64,000 nt of DNA from positions 4,843,908-4,907,907 of the forward strand of contig NC_087082.1 of the NCBI RefSeq assembly GCF_026151205.1, read 5' to 3'. The notes under the pieces were generated by a model. That model had not been told where the DNA came from. It did no database searches and saw only the letters and a program-made list of their open reading frames with translations. Of the stretch, positions 33,301 through 44,229 are shown one piece after another. A program made the translations under genes and the position numbers. Every line of letters starts with the position of its first letter. The stretch's first letter is position 1. Origin of the DNA: Bolinopsis microptera (lineage: Eukaryota > Ctenophora > Tentaculata > Lobata > Bolinopsidae).

Positions 33301-33749
33301 ATGAAATGTTTATCAAATTGTTATAATACACATTAATATCACATTTGTTAATATTTGTTTCAAGGTCCCTTCTAAGTCGTTCTTATCCTTTCGAGATCTT
33401 TATAGAGTGGAGAAAAACTCTTGAGCCAATGAATATCATAAACGTGCCATCCTCATAGGATTTAATAATATTTAAGATATGACCATCTTATAAATCCAAA
33501 CGAAATATAAAACATTTTATCATTAAAATATCAGTCAAGTTTTTAATATCAAATCAAACACTAATTGGGTTTAAATTTGACTGGATGTTAGATAGTTTAG
33601 AATTTACAAATATCAAATGTAAAGTAACGAGAAATTCTATAATTTAACACTTAAAAATCTTTGAATCTAGTTTAAAAAGATGGGTCATACCCATTTAGTT
33701 TTACACGTTTACAATTTGAGGTTTTACAGTTGCGCTTGGGACTTGTTCT
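33301..33749. other. Unassigned AT-rich sequence
   Basis: No gene or repeat recognised. Confidence 0.4.
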
Positions 33750-34031
33750 TTATTTGCATGGTGTAGTGATAGAGGTTGGGATCGGAGGAGTTTGAGATTG
33801 TAGATTGTAGTTGGGATCGGTTTCTTGCCAAGCCTTTTGCGGGCTGGAGTCGGATTCAGTTGGAAAGGGTGTGCAAGGGAGTGTGATCTTCTGGCGTTTT
33901 GGCAAATTAAGATTGTGAGTGTTAGTTAAGGGAAGTGTAGTCAGGTCGCCCGCCGGGGAGGCGTCTGTGGATGGCTGGTACTGTGGAGGATGCGGGGAAT
34001 CAGTGTGGGGTGGTGGAGAGATACTACTCAA
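33750..34031 (-). CDS. Proline-rich hypothetical ORF, possibly part of a retroelement
   Basis: 93 codons, rich in proline, serine and threonine (SPPPHTDSPHPPQYQPS), with a short basic patch (LPKRQKITLPC) and a polar C terminus. No domain was recognised. Low-complexity proline-rich segments of this kind are common in gag-like or ORF1 proteins of retroelements, and the surroundings are repeat-derived. It could also be a chance frame, since a long open frame in moderately GC-rich DNA is not decisive. No upstream promoter, partner ORF or splice sites were identified. Confidence 0.25.
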   Translation of the reverse strand: MSSISPPPHTDSPHPPQYQPSTDASPAGDLTTLPLTNTHNLNLPKRQKITLPCTPFPTESDSSPQKAWQETDPNYNLQSQTPPIPTSITTPCK

Positions 34032-34384
34032 TGAATGATTTTGCGTTGAGAGAGGTTCAAAAACAGATCGGGAGCAGGATTTTTACTCTTAGCCCGGAGT
34101 ACATCGGTTCCGTCTAGTTAGTAGTTTTTTGCTGATTGATACCGAGATATCGTGATGTTGGCCTTGTACGGTCAGTTATTGGTTGTCGATTCACAGGTAA
34201 TTCCGAGGACGCGTGATTAGTTGAAGGCGTATCCTATTTATGTGATTATTGACTGGACAGTGTACCCCCCTTAGTTATAATCCTTAAAATTTATTACAAA
34301 GTAAAAAAAACATTTGTAAAATGAATCTATCATTAAAAATATTAATTGATTGAAAAACCAAACGGAAAAAGCAGGCCCAATGTA

Positions 34385-34720
34385 CATATCTCTACTATAA
34401 TTCCAAACGATTCTTTTGTCTGTTGTCTATCTCTGTACGACCGCCCCCGTGCAAATAGACGAGAATAGGAAGTTGCGTAGTACTGCGTGGTACAAACGCG
34501 GATTTGTACACGCACGTGCAATGATATGTTGTAACGTCATTTTAATCGGTTTAGTTGATATTACGCTGTGTTTATTTCGGAGCAACATTTAATTTTGGCT
34601 GTTATCTACGGTTGTGTAGGATATGTTTTGACGCTATTTAAACTATTAACTACTAACCAAAGTAATACTATCAATATTAGTTCTTCCCTGTGACCACGGG
34701 TTTTCTATATATATATAAAT
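34385..34720 (-). repeat. Inverted copy of the 54-kb tandem repeat unit
   Basis: Reverse complement of the unit at 54062-54910. It holds CGTACGACCGCCC, GTGCAAATAGACGAGAA, CACGCACGTGCAATGAT and CATTTTAATCGGTTT, and ends in the shared terminal motif GACCACGGGTTTTCTAT (ATAGACTAGAAAACCCGTGG in the 54-kb copies). A single diverged unit; it shows that the family is dispersed. Confidence 0.75.
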
Positions 34721-35389
34721 AATTTATACATTAGCTATATTATATATAATTAGCGCCATGTAAAAATATACTTGAAAAAATAAAAAAAAATATTTATTTT
34801 TTGTTTGGGGGGGAGGATAAAAAAATCACATCGCTCGATGTCAAAATGATTATTTACATGATATAAATTTAGTTTGAGTCAAACAATAGCTCTTGCATCT
34901 AATCTCGAATCTACTCGCTCAGTTCATGTCGGCATTCTCTCATCGATAAACTGATCGCGTCTTGAAACGCTTTGTTTGGTGTTTTCCGGAGAGGTTGAAG
35001 TCAGGCGGTCATACTTAGTAATAAGGAGCTCTCTGAGATTATACGTGTTAAAGCCCTAACTCGCTCTTCAGTTCCATCTCTCGCCATATGGCCTGCGTTG
35101 CCCCATTTCAATTGCCACTTAATCTGCAGTGTATTTTGTTTTTCCTTTTCATCGTGTCAGAAAAAATCATTAACTACGTAGCGGCAGGACAGTACCTGGA
35201 ACCTATTGAGTTCTTGTGTGAGTATCCAAGTTTCGGAGGCAGATTGAAACTTTAAATGTAGGGATGGAGGGATGGTCTTCACCTAGGAGGAGTATGGTGA
35301 GAGGAACCCCCCGGTAAATCCGGGGGACCCCCGAAAAGTGAAGGAGGAAACATGGGACAGTTCTCGATTGCAAGGGGTTAACACTGTGT
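34721..35389. other. Unassigned sequence
   Basis: AT-rich with an A/T-only tract near 34770-34802. No supported gene. Confidence 0.4.
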
Positions 35390-36140
35390 TTAAAGAGGCG
35401 GAATACTGTATATGATACAAAGAAAAAAAAGGAAATGACGAAAAAGAAAAAGTGCAAAGTATGAAAAAAAAAGAAAAGAAAAGCTAAGTAATGAAAGAAT
35501 TTTGTTAAAAGATCATAAAAATGGAATTATGCAAAACACATAAAAAAGTAGGAAACTTGTGATAGTGCAGCGAAAAGATTGAGAATTCATAAAAAGAATT
35601 TGGGTTACTTTATGCTTTTAAAAGGTATAAATGTTTTTAAGGTAAAATACAAGCCCGCTAAAACGTTCATCCCAAAAATTGTTATATAGAGGCGAATTAC
35701 TGTTATTAAGTACAAGAAAAATAAGGAAATGAAGAAAAGGAAAAAAGTGCTAAGATATGAAAAAAAGATGAAAAAAAGCAAGTTATAAAGAATTTTGTTA
35801 AAAAGATCATAAATTGGATATGGAATATATGAGATAGTGAGCGGAAGCATGAGAATTAATAAAGAATTTGGCACATTATCTCAACGTATAAAAAGTTTTT
35901 AAGTGTAATACAAGCCCGCGACCTGCACGTATTTCAGATGTAGACATTTTGTGGTTTGTCCGTGTTTTTCTCACCAGTTGCCTTTTAAAACACTCTGAAT
36001 CGGAGTGATATTGCATTTTGCTCTCCGCACGTGCTGTGCGGAGTATGGTAAAAGCAGTTACGAGGCTATACGCACGTGGTGGAAGTGCCCAGCCACTAAT
36101 TTTGGGCAGCTGTTCTCTTTAAGAGCCAGTGTCACAGTTC
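35390..36140. repeat. Dispersed repeat unit, copies 2 and 3 in tandem
   Basis: Two adjacent units of the family at 32815-33290. The first (35390-35680) stops after TACAAGCCCGC and lacks the CTCCGCACGTG half. The second (35681-36140) is complete, from GTTATATAGAGGCG to AGCCACTAATTTTGGGCAG. The identity of the element is unknown. The CTCCGCACGTG part is itself partly repeated (CTCCGCACGTGCTGTGCGGAG is a hairpin). Confidence 0.75.
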
Positions 36141-38470
36141 CTTGTAAAAGGACGGTGTTAAGTATCTGTAAAATACCTGTCATTGACATGGGTTACCTAT
36201 ACTTATTGGTTAACAATTTAAACAGATAGTTTAGTTTTTTTAGTCTGGTTCAGAGAGGGAATTGTTCTTTTATATACTTTAATTAAATATACTGATTTTT
36301 GTTTGAGATTTGATAACGTTTTTTAACACGTACTTCACCTCTCTAATGGACAGTTCGATTAGCATGTGGCTTTCATGGACTTCATGTAATCAACCATTCT
36401 TCTTTTGTTTCTATAGCTTTTCTCCTGTGTCTCCAAACCGCTTGACCCATCAATATTTCCGCTTATGGTTGGTGGGCTAGACAGTGAAACACGCAAAATG
36501 TAGTGTATATGCGTTAAATTACATATTTAGCTCAAAAGGGCTTAAAGTTGGTTAGATTATAAGTACTATATATACGAGATTCTAAAATTGCCTCAACAAT
36601 CGTGAATAAATAACTAAATAAAATACACAAGGTAAATGGAAGATGGAACTACACAAAAATATAGCTTCAATAATGAAGCTTCAAAAAGAAGAAATAAAAA
36701 AAACCTAAGAACCTGATCTTTCAACTTTGCATCTATATTAAACACAAGGCAATGAGTTCTATACTTTCAACATATACCTAAATTCTTCCTATTATTCACC
36801 TGGGTTACATTCTTTCAAAATGTGCAAATTTATAGTTGTCTATAGTAAAATGTCTCTGTGATGTTCATAGGCATGAATCGAAAAGGGCATTTTTCCGAGT
36901 ATTTTAATTCTCTGAGCTTTCCTGCTCCTGGTTCCTCTTTTTCCCTGTCTTATTCTCCTCTCCTCACTGGATTCTCCATGCTTCAATCAAAGCTCCTGCT
37001 TCGCTCCAGCTGGTCTTCCTCCATTTGCTATTTCCATGCACCTATAGATCTTCTTTAGATGTTATCTTCTCCTTTTCTTTCGGTCCTATCTTCTCTATCT
37101 CTTTCTTTGCTAATGTGTTATTGAGACTTCAAACACGAAAACAGAATAAGAAATGAAAGAAAATTAGTGGAAAAAAATAAACTATAGAGAATACAAAGGA
37201 AAGAATGAAATGAATGAAAGAAATAGGCAAAGATAATGAAAAAATTTTAAAAAACAAGCATGTATAATAAATTCTGCCTCTTTCAATGTGATACAGGCAG
37301 TTCCAAAACTCTTATTATATGTCCGAACTCGACCGTAGCTGGGAGAACTAGCGGGTATCACGTTTTTTCCCAATCCCTTGACAGTGATACCGGGTTTGTA
37401 GCTGGGAGCGTCTCTCCCTTGCGTTCTGGATCATTGGATCTATATTCTTGCATTTTATGCTACATGTAGTATTATCGATTTTAAAGGGTCACAATTCTTG
37501 CATATTATAGATAAGTTTGAAGGATGCTGGTTTTGGCAGTAAGTTTTAATGGTTAGATTATGAATGCACCACATTATTTAAATTCTCCCATATTAATTAA
37601 GTACACTTACTGTATTAAAGTTCTGCATAAAGTTAATCTCCTTAGTTAGTCAAGTGTGTTGAGATTTTATTCATAGTGATTGGTTATTTTGTAAGAAAAG
37701 GACATTATTGTGTTCCATATGATATTGCTTTAAATTTACTGGAGTATTATTCTTTCTACGTAAATACGGCACAGTTTCCAAGTTATAAATGACCACACTC
37801 TGGGCCAAGTTGTATTTTTGGAAGGGTGACCTGGATGAATGGAAGAGGTCTGTCTCTGTATATCGCTCCATTTTGTAGCGGAGCTGCCGGGATGGTGTTT
37901 CTTTTGTTTCGTAAACGCCCGGGACATTCTGTTGTTTTCAAGCATGACCCTCCCCCCTATATATATTATATATATATATTATTTCCTCCGAAGCACTTTT
38001 CGTTTCTTGTATTTACCTGCTATTTTTTAATGTGAAACAAACATTACCTTATGCATTAGCTCATTATAAAGTGGTATTGCGGTAAAAAGTTATATCTTTC
38101 GAGATCTTGATTCTACGTTCGAGAATTTTAAGAGTATGCGTGTGAACTGTAGGTTCAAAAAGACACACAATTATTGAATAGCAACTATATCCCCTCAAAC
38201 AAACCTATTCGCTTCAAAAATTTTTGGAGAGTCTTGGTAGCTGAAAGTTCTGTGTAGAGTGGTGACTGTTTTTCGTCCACATCGTTGGCATACGCTAATC
38301 GCTAAAGCTACCCTTCTGTGCAACAGATTGGGGGGGAAGACGCATATTTTGTAGCCCACGTAGGATATAACTGATGGATGAACCGCTTCTATCGGAAGAG
38401 GACACGAGTTCGGTTTTAAAGTCTTCTCGCTTTTATATCGTAAGATGGATACGTACTATTTTAAATAATC
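36141..38470. other. Stretch without supported genes
   Basis: Contains the purine-rich repeat copy at 37108-37250 (partner at 26310-26470). Minus-strand frames near 37300-37450 and 37680-37900 read as scrambled coding relics (RVRTYNKSFGTACIT, SSATKWSDIQRQTSS). A TATATA tract lies near 37960-37980. No intact gene. Confidence 0.45.
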
Positions 38471-38581
38471 ATGGTGGGCCAGAGTGACATGAGCCTTCCA
38501 AATGTTAGCTTTTATTCTCCCAACTGGAACCCATACATGACAACTAATACCTCTAATCCTTACGGAGGAGGTTCTTTGTAG
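38471..38581 (+). CDS. Small hypothetical ORF
   Basis: 36 codons from ATG, MVGQSDMSLPNVSFYSPNWN then a short Gly/Ser-rich end and TAG. The codon pattern looks protein-like (asparagine, proline and tyrosine-rich), but the ORF is too short to judge. It may be an exon whose neighbours were not found. No splice sites or homologue were recognised. Confidence 0.2.
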   Translation: MVGQSDMSLPNVSFYSPNWNPYMTTNTSNPYGGGSL

Positions 38582-39319
38582 GATTGGCTAATCTTGGCTT
38601 ACATGAACCGATTGTTCCTAATGTCTCCCTTGAAGTGGCGACTCCCTGGGCTTAACAACTTCCTGGTGGAGCCACTGGTTTACACCTTCATGGTCAGATC
38701 ACTGGTTTGCACTGCAGGTTTTTAATAGATATGTATTTTAGAAAACGAAGAGGAATCACCTAGACCTTTTCATGCACCAAATGTTCCTTATATGATTGCA
38801 GGTTTTTATATACAGTTAAAACACGATTCACCACGCCCGATTAACGGAAACCCTGGTTTGATTATACGATACCCCTCCCCCTCAACGTAGTCCCATTTAT
38901 AACACTTATATTTTTAAACTCCGCAGTACCTCGGCGTTTTTACTGAATATTATGTTATTCAGTACTTACAATACCACAGACTTCTTTGATGGCTTTCTTC
39001 TTCACTGCAAAGCAAGACAATTTTGATTCCTTTGCCAACTGTTCGGAATTTTCTTTGTGAGGATTTTGGCTTATCCTTTATCTGAAAACAGAGTTTTGTT
39101 GGATTTTTTAGTAGATAGATAATCATGAAAAACTTACCTAAGGAGGGGACTGCTGTTAGAAAAAATCCTGGTGTGTATTATCAACGACTTGAAAAGAAAT
39201 TGGAGGACTTTATGGCGGATAGAGTTCTGTGGCCACATCGCAATGATACCAGCTGGATGGCGAAAGTCGCATGAAAGTCACCTCACCAATACTAAATCAC
39301 GACTAAATTATAAAAAATT

Positions 39320-39496
39320 CTTACAAAACAACCCTCCACAACAATGTGTTCCTTCTGAGTTATGTTCTTGACTCTTCTTCCAACTAGAACATCTCCATTT
39401 ACCATCTGTATTAACGGTGTAAGTCACGTGACTTCCCTCTTCCTCTGGGAGGAGGATCTCTACAGAGGAGTACAGCATTAAACACACAAACCTTGA
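39320..39496 (-). pseudogene. Truncated copy of the CCGG-type cysteine-rich membrane gene
   Basis: The minus-strand frame reads VTYTVNTDGKWRCSSWKKSQ, then EHNSEGTHCCGGLFC, almost identical to 40938-41186. It then breaks into unrelated sequence, losing the CCKSCC block and the membrane segment. At the codon where the 40938 copy has a stop (LPE-stop-EG), this copy has GAA. It is a 3'-truncated duplicate at the edge of the cysteine-rich array. Confidence 0.7.
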
Positions 39497-39835
39497 CAAG
39501 CTTAATTAACAGCTGTAGCAGTTAAAATTAGTAACAAATATGACCAGCTCTTCTTTGCACATGTGTTTTGACAGTGTTCTTCTCATTTTAAATTCTAACT
39601 CTTGACAAGACACGGAAAAAAATTATAATTATTGCGTCTGCACTGTTCACTTTCCGATTCATTTCATTGTATCGTAACAAGGATGTAACAAGATCAAAAA
39701 TATAACAACAAAATGTTCTACACTCAGAATATTGAGTGAAGCTACATACATCAAGAACGGGTTCCATATTTTAAACTAATCCAAATCTAGCCAGAAAAAT
39801 ATATACAACTATAATAATTACAATAATGACGAGAA

Positions 39836-40120
39836 CTAGGAAGAAGCATGGAGAACAAAAACTTTAGCAATACATGACACGATAGAGCTCAAACAACCAC
39901 AAACTCTGGCACAAAGTCCACAACAGCAATCACAAATCCCTCTAAAGTATCTGCCACATCCTTTACAGATACAGCAGCATATTTTACAACATTTCCCTTC
40001 TGAAGGGCCTTTTTCACCCTCTAAAATCATTAATTCGTCATCCTTCATGTTTTCTTGACACGAAACTTTTTGCGATGAGTTCTTGTCATCCTCTATAAGA
40101 TGTTCTTCTTCCTCCTTCAT
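39836..40120 (-). CDS. Cysteine-rich juxtamembrane protein A1 (membrane segment lost by frameshift)
   Basis: 94 codons from ATG. The N terminus is acidic (MKEEEEHLIEDDKN). A shared linker (SCQENMKDDELMILEGEKGP) is followed by a dense cysteine block, CCKICCCICKGCGRYFRG and CDCCCGLCARVCGCLSSIVS. In the paralogue at 41540 this block runs straight into a transmembrane helix. Here 8 extra bases near 39850 shift the frame, and the protein ends KVFVLHASS. The membrane-coding sequence is still present downstream, unread. Thus A1 would be soluble or only lipid-attached, or is a young pseudogene. Cysteine clusters next to a membrane are often palmitoylated or bind metal (general knowledge; no family was recognised). 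Confidence 0.6.
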   Translation of the reverse strand: MKEEEEHLIEDDKNSSQKVSCQENMKDDELMILEGEKGPSEGKCCKICCCICKGCGRYFRGICDCCCGLCARVCGCLSSIVSCIAKVFVLHASS

Positions 40121-40937
40121 AGTTGATGATCTTTATCGTGAGAAGCAAAACTGATAAATTAACTCGGCAAATAAAACAGTTTGATTTAGAATAATAACAT
40201 GAGAGCTGGTTTGACAGGTAAAATATAAGAAACAGCGTGACCACGTGCGGACTGCACTAAACGTTGTATTTCTTGATGTTTTATGTAACAAGCTACAATT
40301 CTACTATTTTATACAGACATTATCATTTAAGAATGAAGCAACAAAGCATCTCAGCAGCACAGGATATAATATGAGTTAAATATTACCAGATCGTCCCCCA
40401 AAATCGGGAACTAACGTTTTATTTCACTATTTCAAGCCAGATAAATCTCTAGGCTGTTCAAGAAGCCCATTGTGGTATCCACCATAAAATGATTAAGATT
40501 CTCTAAAACCAACAACGAGCACAATTCTGAGAATATTGGGCGTACAAAATTTTGGATATTTTAGGATTTTCCCGAAAAGGCCCCAGAATTTAAACCCCTG
40601 AGCCCCTTCCGCCACCAACAACAGAACAGGTTGGAATATCGTTATACTTATAACCCTCGCATTACAATTAGCAACTGTTCATGTACTTGTATAATTAATT
40701 ATTTTATTTATTTTTGATAATATGAAGTTTATCAACGACAATTAGTTTTACAATATTTGTTTTTATACTCGAACGGGGCAATACCAAACTAAACAAGCGA
40801 ATAAAGTAATAAAAACTTCGACAACTTTCCTCTCCTCGTAAACAAAATTTGTTCTCTTAAAACATGTATTTAAAGCATAATATGATGTACATAAAATCCC
40901 AACATTCCACTAAGTTCTGCAATGTTGTCTGACTATA
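40121..40937. other. Shared 5' flank of the cysteine-rich genes
   Basis: The first 300 bases upstream of A1 (40121-40420) are repeated nearly unchanged upstream of A2 (41831-42010) and A3 (42457-42800). They include TTTATCGTGAGAAGCAAAAC, AACTCGGCAAATAAAACAG, GAGAGCTGGTTTGACAGGTA and GCGTGACCACGT. This conserved block probably carries the promoter and 5'UTR. The remainder up to 40937 has no recognised feature. Confidence 0.5.
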
Positions 40938-41183
40938 TCATCTGGAGAAGTTGAAATAGAAGAAGTAAAGGACAGCAAGTGCAGCTAAGACTGGCAATAT
41001 CCTAACAATACACTGTGCAACACCTTCGTAGCATTTACAGCACCCTCCGCAGCAACTCTTACAACATCCCCCCAGTTTCTTACAAAACAACCCTCCACAA
41101 CAATTTGTTCCTTCTGAGTTATGTTCTTGACTCTTCTTCCAACTAGAACATCTCCATTTACCATCTGTATTAACGGTGTAAGT
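40938..41183 (-). CDS. Cysteine-rich membrane protein B2 (start uncertain)
   Basis: The minus-strand frame encodes TYTVNTDGKWRCSSWKKSQE, then NCCGGLFCKKLGGCCKSCC, GGCCKCYEGVAQCIV and a hydrophobic C terminus (RILPVLAALAVLYFFYF) that should be a membrane anchor. No ATG lies near the open part. Upstream in the same frame is a TAA at the place where the truncated copy (39320-39496) has GAA. Either an upstream exon is spliced in downstream of the stop, or this copy is inactivated. Same general design as A1-A3 (charged N terminus, cysteine cluster, C-terminal helix) but little sequence identity. Confidence 0.5.
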   Translation of the reverse strand, partial: TYTVNTDGKWRCSSWKKSQEHNSEGTNCCGGLFCKKLGGCCKSCCGGCCKCYEGVAQCIVRILPVLAALAVLYFFYFNFSR

Positions 41184-41539
41184 CACGTGAGTTCCCTCTT
41201 ACTCTGGGAGGAGGATCTCTACAGAGGAGTACAGCATTAAACACACAAACTTTGACAAGCTTAATTAACAGCTGTAGCAGTTAAAATTAGTAAGAAATAT
41301 TACCAGCTCTTCTTTGCACATGTGTTTTGACAGTGTTCTTCTCATTTTAAATTCTAACTCTTGACAAGACACGGAAAAAAACATTTTAATTGCGTCTGCG
41401 CTGTTCACTTTCCGATTCATTTCATTGTATCGTAACAAGGATGTAACAAGATCAAAAATATAACAACAAAATTACAACAAAATGTTCTACACTCAGAATA
41501 TTGAGTGAAGCTACATACATCAAGAACGGGTTCCATATT

Positions 41540-41830
41540 TTAAACTAATCCAAATCTATCCAGAACAAAATATACAACTATAATAATTACAATAATGACG
41601 AGAACTAGGAAGAAGCATGGAATATTAGCGATACATGACACGATAGAGCTCAAACAACCACAAACTCTGGTACAAAGTCCACAACAGCAATCACAAATCC
41701 CTCTAAAGCATCTGCCACATCCTTTACAGATACAGCAGCATATTTTACAACATTTCCTTTGCGATGAGTTCTTGTCATCCTCTATAACATCTATAACATC
41801 CTCTAAAAGATGTTCTTCTCCCTCATTCAT
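41540..41830 (-). CDS. Cysteine-rich tail-anchored membrane protein A2
   Basis: 96 codons from ATG. The N terminus is acidic (MNEGEEHLLEDVIDVIEDD). The cysteine block CCKICCCICKGCGRCFRG plus CDCCCGLCTRVCGC is followed by one strong transmembrane helix (CFFLVLVIIVIIIVVYFVL) and a short tail, DRFGLV. This is the most complete member of the array. It lacks the SCQENMKDDE linker of A1 and A3, so a deletion has joined the acidic head to the cysteine block. Predicted topology: cytosolic cysteine-rich head with a C-terminal anchor (inference). Function unknown. Confidence 0.65.
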   Translation of the reverse strand: MNEGEEHLLEDVIDVIEDDKNSSQRKCCKICCCICKGCGRCFRGICDCCCGLCTRVCGCLSSIVSCIANIPCFFLVLVIIVIIIVVYFVLDRFGLV

Positions 41831-42049
41831 AGTTGATGATCTTTATCGTGAGAAGCAAAACTGCTAAATTAACTCGGCAAATAAAACAGTTTTGTTAAGA
41901 ATAATAACATGAGAGCTGGTTTGACAGGTAAAATATAAGAAACAGCGTGACCACGTGCGGACTGCACTAAACGTTGTATTTCTTGATGTGACAAGCTATA
42001 AATTGTCTACTATTTTATTCATTTCATTGTATCGTAACAAGGAGACAAG

Positions 42050-42115
42050 ATCAACAAAATAACAACAAAATAACAACAAAATAATAACAAAATAACAACA
42101 AAATAACAACAAAAT
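42050..42115. repeat. AACAACAAAAT short tandem repeat
   Basis: Several copies of AACAACAAAAT in a row, 3' of gene A3. Shorter versions sit at the same place downstream of A1 and A2, so the tract expanded here. Confidence 0.85.
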
Positions 42116-42171
42116 GTTCTACACTCAGAATATTGAGTAAAGCTACATACATCAAGAACGGGTTCCATATT

Positions 42172-42456
42172 TTAAACTAATCCATAAAAAGCCAGAATAA
42201 AATATACAACTATAATAGTTAAAATAATAGAGCTCAAACGTCCACAAACTCGTCCACAACAGCAACAACAAATCCCTCTAAAGCATCTGCCACATTCTTT
42301 ACAGATACAGCAGCATATTTTACAACATGTTCCTTCTGAAGGGCCTTTTTCACCCTCTAAAATCATTTCTTCGTCATCCTTCATGTTTTCTTGACACGAA
42401 ACTTTTTGCGATGAATTCTTGTCATCCTCTATATCTATAAGATGTTCTTCTCCCAT
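42172..42456 (-). CDS. Cysteine-rich tail-anchored membrane protein A3
   Basis: 94 codons from ATG. It begins MGEEHLIDIEDDKNSSQK, followed by the linker SCQENMKDDEEMILEGEKGP, the cysteine block (CCKICCCICKECGRCFRG, CCCCCGRVCGRL) and a shortened hydrophobic C terminus (SSIILTIIVVYFILAFYGLV). Compared with A2 it has lost part of the region between the last cysteines and the helix but keeps frame. Its 5' flank is the conserved block described at 40121-40937. Confidence 0.65.
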   Translation of the reverse strand: MGEEHLIDIEDDKNSSQKVSCQENMKDDEEMILEGEKGPSEGTCCKICCCICKECGRCFRGICCCCCGRVCGRLSSIILTIIVVYFILAFYGLV

Positions 42457-42829
42457 AGTTGATAGACTTTATCGTGAGAAGCAAAACTGATAAATTAACT
42501 CGGCAAATAAAACAGTTTTGTTAAGAATAATAACATGAGAGCTGGTTTGACAGGTAAAATATAAACCCAGGATACATGACATAAAAGATTCGTTTTAACT
42601 TGTTTGCATGAAAAGCATTAATAAGAAACAGCGTGACCACGTCCGGACTGCACTAAACGTTGTATTTCTTGATGTTTTATGTAACAAGCTACAATTCTAC
42701 TATTTTATACAGACATTATCATCTAAGAATGAAGCAACAAAGCATCTCAGCAGCACAGGATATAATATGAGTTAAATATTACCAGATCGTCCCCCAAAAT
42801 CGGGAAATAAGTCCACAAAAACAACCAAA

Positions 42830-42990
42830 AACCCTTTACAACATCCAAAAAACCCTCAACAAAAAACCCTCTAGAATATCCTTTACAGATACAGCAGCAA
42901 ATTTTACGACATTTTCCTTCTGAAGGGCCTATTTAACCCTCTAAAATCATTAATTCGTCATCCTTCATGTTTTCTTGACACGATACTACA
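42830..42990 (-). pseudogene. Degenerate fourth copy of the A-type cysteine-rich gene
   Basis: The minus strand retains SCQENMKDDELMILEG, then a stop, then GPSEGKCRKICCCICKG. The ATG end and the membrane end are missing, and flanking sequence is a decayed AAAACCCTC repeat. A clear relic that shows the array was once larger. Confidence 0.75.
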
Positions 42991-43671
42991 AAATACGGAG
43001 ATACAACAAATTAGAGTAAATAAAGCATCTAAGTTTGATTTGTATAGGCACGTAACATGTGACAGTTTGATAATAGGTCCTCTCAATGGTGGGACAGGTA
43101 AACTTAGCTTAACATCCTTCACCTCAGACAAGAAGTTTTACTTAGTGGCGCTTTTAATTCCATAATTCTTAGACTCAGTACTATTTTTCACTTAAATTAT
43201 AAAATGTAGCAATTAAGAACACAGTCTAATAAGTAGTTTATTAATTAAGTATGTAGTAACTGTGAGCAGTTAAAGCTGTTGTATACTAATTACTATAATA
43301 ATACTTACATGTGCAACATTCCATAACAATCCGCAGACTATCGCTAACTAACTGTTTCCTACACTGAGCAGCTATAAATAACATATGTTTGGTAGAGTAA
43401 TTACACACGCGTGTAGCTAGTTTTCTGTAGTGCAGTGTATACATTGTTAACTCTACACTGTTAACATTACAGTCTACACTAGACAGTCAAGTGTACATCA
43501 TTTCGAGTAGGTACTAAGACACTATATTCACATCGCAACACGAATATCTACAGACTGTATGAATTTGTAGGTAGAATACTTAACAACCGATGTTAATACG
43601 ATTCGTTGATGTGTCACTAAGTTACTACATTTTCAAATTATTTATATAATATTCGTAGCACTAACGTCTAA
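42991..43671. other. Unassigned AT-rich sequence
   Basis: No gene recognised; leads into the 14-bp minisatellite. Confidence 0.4.
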
Positions 43672-44229
43672 CACACAGTATTAACCACACAGTACTAACC
43701 ACAAAGTATTAACCACACAGTACTAACCACACAGTACTAACCACACAGTACTAACCACACAGTACTAACAACACAGTATTAACCACACAGTACTAACCAC
43801 ACAGTACTAACCACACAGTACTAACCACACAGTATTAACCACACAGTACTAACCACACAGTACTAACCACACAGTACTAACCACACAGTACTAACCACAC
43901 AGTACTAACCACACAGTACTAACAACACAGTACTAACCACACAGTACTAATCACACATTACTAACCACACAGTACTAACCACACAGTATTAACCACACAG
44001 TACTAACCACACAGTACTAACCACACGGTACTAACCACACAGTACTAACCACACAGTACTAACCACACAGTACTAACCACACAGTACTAACCACACAGTA
44101 CTAACCACACAGTACTAACCACACAGTACTAACCACACAGTACTAACCACACAGTACTAACCACACAGTACTAACCACACAGTACTAACCACACAGTACT
44201 AACCACACAGTACTAACCACAGTACTAAC
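43672..44229. repeat. 14-bp minisatellite TAACCACACAGTAC, about 40 copies
   Basis: Perfect or near-perfect tandem copies of TAACCACACAGTAC. Variants are TAACCACACAGTAT, TAACAACACAGTAC and one CACGGTAC. Variants are concentrated in the left half; the right half is almost homogeneous, which suggests recent expansion from that side. No spacers, so it is not a CRISPR-like array. Confidence 0.97.
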
